The translations under genes were made by a program, and so were the position numbers. The notes below the pieces were generated by a model. The model was not told the origin of the DNA, did no database searches, and was given only the letters and a program-made list of their open reading frames with translations. This document shows, piece after piece, positions 20,912-23,316 of a stretch of DNA of 23,316 nt. Each line of letters opens with the position of its first letter. The stretch's first letter is position 1. The stretch covers positions 1-23,316 of the forward strand of contig CAZUAH010000194.1 in assembly GCA_964617665.1 (NCBI GenBank). Reading direction: 5' to 3'. This DNA is from JADHUC01 sp964617665 (lineage in GTDB: Bacteria > Planctomycetota > Planctomycetia > Pirellulales > Pirellulaceae).

Positions 20912-23316
20912 TCATGGTTTGGCTTCGCCGCGATCTGACAGCTTCTTCAACGCCTCTTGGATTTCAGCATCAACCGTGATCTCGCAGTTGCGGAGTACTT
21001 GCTTCAGCCCGGCTACGCCTTCCGCGGTCACATTGGTCTCTTGCAGATTGAGTTTCGTTAGCAGGAGGTTCTTTTCCAGGTGAATCAGCCCAGAATCGTC
21101 GATGGCAGTACCTGCGAGGGAGAGCGTTTCCAGATATCTCAGCTTTGCCAGATGCGCCAGGCCGTTGCCCGTGATCTTCGTACGATCAAGTGCCAGACTC
21201 TTGAGTAGGCGTTGACTCTCCAAGTGTCTAAGGCCTTCGTCCTTCAATTCTGTGTCCGACAAGCCGACCTTTTCCAGTTGGTTACCAACCATAATATGGT
21301 CAAGTCCATTTCCCGAGATTCTCGCCCACGCGAGGCTGAATTCCTTCAGGTTGGTGAGCCCGGCCAGATGTGCGAGTCCTGCATCCGTGATGTTCTCGCT
21401 ACCAAGCGACAGTGTCTTCAGTTTCAGTAGCTTGCCAACATGTGCGAGCCCGTCATCGCCATACGTCTTAGGCTTGCCGGGGCGGAGCCCAATACTCAGC
21501 TCCTCAAGTTCCGGCCAATTGTCCAGTTGCTTCAGGTCGCCATCGGTCACCGACGCGGGAAGGCAGAGAGTGATTGACTTGAGGTGGGGCGAATCATTCA
21601 AGTGGGCCAAGGACGCTCCGGTGACGGGGCAGCCATACAAGAATATCGATTCCAGGTGGGGCATCGCAGGCAGTTCTTCGATTCCGAAATCCGTGATTCG
21701 CACATTGTTCCCTCGGATGTGAAGTGATCGCAGGTTGCCAATATTCCGGAGGTGTGCGAGTCCAGCGTCGGTCAGCTTGTCAGTATCTGGAAGCAGTGTC
21801 AAGCTTTCGAGTCGAGGTAGCTTGCTGACGTGTACGCAGGAGGCATCGGAAACGCAATCGCCTCCCAACCAGAGAGTTCGCAAATCCTGTAGCTGCGTGA
21901 GGTGACTCACTGCCTCCTCGGTACACGGGCAGTGGTCGAGACGTAGTTCGCGGAGTTCCGGGAATAGCGTGAGGGACGAAACGAGAGCGTTGTCGAGTTT
22001 GTCGCCGTAGGCCATGACGCCGTAGAGAAAGAACGGCTCGTCAGGCAGTTGTCGGCCCTTATCGTCAAAGGTGCTCGGAATGTACTCCTCTGGTTGGGGC
22101 TCCGTGGACCAACTCAGGCCGCACCCCGCATCGATAAAGGCTTCTGCCGCCTTGCGCCGGGCTGCCACGTCGCCGGGTGGAAACTGAGCAGGCGCCATGT
22201 CCTTCGATTTGGCCGCATCACTCGGGGGCGCGTCTGTTCCGGTATCCGTCTCCAGTTTCGCCAGGGCCTCTTGGATTTTGGAATCGACTGTGGTTTGGCA
22301 GTTGCGGAGTACTTGCTTCAGCCCAGCTACTCCTTGCGCGGTCACTTTGGTCTCTTGCAGATTGAGTTGTCGCAGCAAGGCGTTCTTTTCCAGGTGAATC
22401 AGCCCCGAATCGTCGATGGCCGAGCCAACCAAGGAAAGCTCATTCAGGTATCTGAGGTTTGCGAGATGTGCCAATCCGGCGCTCGAAATCTTGGTGTGGT
22501 CGAGCGACAAAGTCTTGAGAACGCGTTGGTTTGCCAGATGTTTCAGCCCCTCGTCGTTTATCATTGTGGACGACAGTCCGATACTTTCCAACTGGTTGCC
22601 ATTTGTGATGTGGTGGAGTCCTTCACCAGTTACTTTCATATCGTTAAGCGATAGCTGCTTGAGATTCGTTAGCCCTGCCAAGTGGACCAGTCCAGCATCC
22701 GTGACCCGACTGCTGCGAAGACACAGATCCGTCAGCCTTGATAATTTGCCGACATGTACCAGCCCATCGTCGCTATACGTCATCGCGGCTTTTGGCCAAA
22801 CATCGAGCGTCAAACTCTCAAGGTCTGGCCAATTCTCAAGTGATTTCAGGTCATCGTTCGTCATTGAGGTTTCTACGTAGTGTATGCGCACTGAAGTGAG
22901 ATTGCTCGATTCTTTGAAGTGTGCGAGCGACGCTCCCGTGACGTTGCAATGCCAGAACTTGAGGCTCTCCAAATGAGGCATCTTGGGTAATTTCCTGACT
23001 CCATAGTCCGTAATCGGCAAACGGTTGCCCCCAAACTGAAGCAAGCGCAAGTTGGTGAGGTCTCTCAGGTGTGCCAGGCCAGCGTCGGTCAACTGATCGC
23101 CTCCCAGCGCCAGTTCATGAAGCTGAGACATCTCACCAATGTACGCGCACGACGCATCGGTAACCGCAAGGTTTCCCAGCATGAGTCTTCTGAGGTTGTG
23201 CAGGTCCATAAGATGTTTCACGCCATCTGTTGTCATCATCGGGCAATTGTCGATTCTCAGTCCACGAAGTTCGGGGAACAGCTTCAGCAGCGAAGCGTCG
23301 TAGTCGTCAAACGTGG
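20912..23316 (-). CDS. Leucine-rich-repeat protein with two homologous halves (5' end outside the window)
   Basis: The frame is open from the stop at 20912-20914 to the right edge. The ATG at 23239 is not the real start, because upstream codons continue the same fold (TFDDYDASLLKLFPELRGLRI), matching FDDKGRQLP...LFPELRELRL in the second half. The visible 801 or so codons consist of about 24-residue leucine-rich repeats of the pattern LTDAGLAHLxxLxxLxxLxLxxxxI, common in planctomycete proteins with presumed protein-binding roles. The two halves align throughout, for example VTGASLAHF/L, DDSGLIHLEKN and GVAGLKQVLRNC, with a corresponding DNA spacing of 1314 bases. Between them is a linker (DAAKSKDMAPAQFPPGD) and a helical segment RRKAAEAFIDAGCGLSW. 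No catalytic domain, signal or membrane anchor is visible in the part shown; the missing N-terminus may supply one. Confidence 0.9.
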   Translation of the reverse strand, partial: TFDDYDASLLKLFPELRGLRIDNCPMMTTDGVKHLMDLHNLRRLMLGNLAVTDASCAYIGEMSQLHELALGGDQLTDAGLAHLRDLTNLRLLQFGGNRLPITDYGVRKLPKMPHLESLKFWHCNVTGASLAHFKESSNLTSVRIHYVETSMTNDDLKSLENWPDLESLTLDVWPKAAMTYSDDGLVHVGKLSRLTDLCLRSSRVTDAGLVHLAGLTNLKQLSLNDMKVTGEGLHHITNGNQLESIGLSSTMINDEGLKHLANQRVLKTLSLDHTKISSAGLAHLANLRYLNELSLVGSAIDDSGLIHLEKNALLRQLNLQETKVTAQGVAGLKQVLRNCQTTVDSKIQEALAKLETDTGTDAPPSDAAKSKDMAPAQFPPGDVAARRKAAEAFIDAGCGLSWSTEPQPEEYIPSTFDDKGRQLPDEPFFLYGVMAYGDKLDNALVSSLTLFPELRELRLDHCPCTEEAVSHLTQLQDLRTLWLGGDCVSDASCVHVSKLPRLESLTLLPDTDKLTDAGLAHLRNIGNLRSLHIRGNNVRITDFGIEELPAMPHLESIFLYGCPVTGASLAHLNDSPHLKSITLCLPASVTDGDLKQLDNWPELEELSIGLRPGKPKTYGDDGLAHVGKLLKLKTLSLGSENITDAGLAHLAGLTNLKEFSLAWARISGNGLDHIMVGNQLEKVGLSDTELKDEGLRHLESQRLLKSLALDRTKITGNGLAHLAKLRYLETLSLAGTAIDDSGLIHLEKNLLLTKLNLQETNVTAEGVAGLKQVLRNCEITVDAEIQEALKKLSDRGEAKP

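Noticed and set aside
23237..23239. ATG at 23239 as the start of the LRR protein
   Set aside because: The frame continues upstream to the window edge with sequence homologous to the second half of the same protein.

Overview
The window looks like a chromosomal stretch of a planctomycete (Pirellulales-like) bacterium. Pointers are a DUF1559 protein, an ECF-type sigma factor of the planctomycete style opening with FPTTRWSLV, a four-BON-domain exported protein ending in a YPYPQVPLGW/WDDGWW motif that I associate with Planctomycetes, several exported proteins of unknown function, and a tRNA-Ile/tRNA-Ala pair standing alone rather than inside an rRNA operon. The lineage is inferred from gene families; there is no rRNA gene to confirm it. 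A 10-base run of N at 15270-15279 shows this is a draft assembly.

Layout. 1-116: the 3' end of a plus-strand gene with Pro/Glu/Asp hexapeptide repeats, closed by a strong terminator. 195-8054: a run of minus-strand genes for a DUF2079 polytopic membrane protein, a small lipoprotein, a BON-repeat protein, a three-helix membrane protein and a thioredoxin-fold protein with calcium-loop-like repeats. 8196-8487: a consensus-like promoter, tRNA-Ile(GAU), a hairpin and tRNA-Ala(UGC). 8832-9674: a plus-strand exported protein with a possible Cys/His/Asp-Asn catalytic arrangement. 9751-12354: a likely minus-strand operon (transcribed DUF1559 protein, PQQ-type propeller, nitroreductase). 12772-15177: a large NapH-NapG-like fused polyferredoxin. 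15178-15495: a long inverted repeat beside the assembly gap. 15496-16745: an ECF sigma factor whose stop overlaps the start of a small partner gene. 17121-17450: a small exported protein with a textbook terminator. 17898-20528: a TolC-type outer-membrane protein with a roughly 300-residue proline-rich N-terminal extension. 20627-20827: a composite REP-like palindromic element. 20912-23316: a leucine-rich-repeat protein made of two homologous halves, running off the right edge.

How the genes fit together. Most products are predicted to be exported or membrane-bound (lipoprotein, BON protein, thioredoxin-fold protein, propeller, polyferredoxin, TolC), so the region is rich in cell-envelope functions, but it does not form one obvious pathway. 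The redox theme (polyferredoxin, thioredoxin-fold protein, FMN nitroreductase) is suggestive only. No mobile-element transposase, integrase, CRISPR array, restriction or toxin-antitoxin system is visible. The strongest candidates for a second look are the polyferredoxin fusion with an internal twin-arginine motif, the composite palindromic element, the sigma factor with its overlapping partner, and the solitary tRNA pair.
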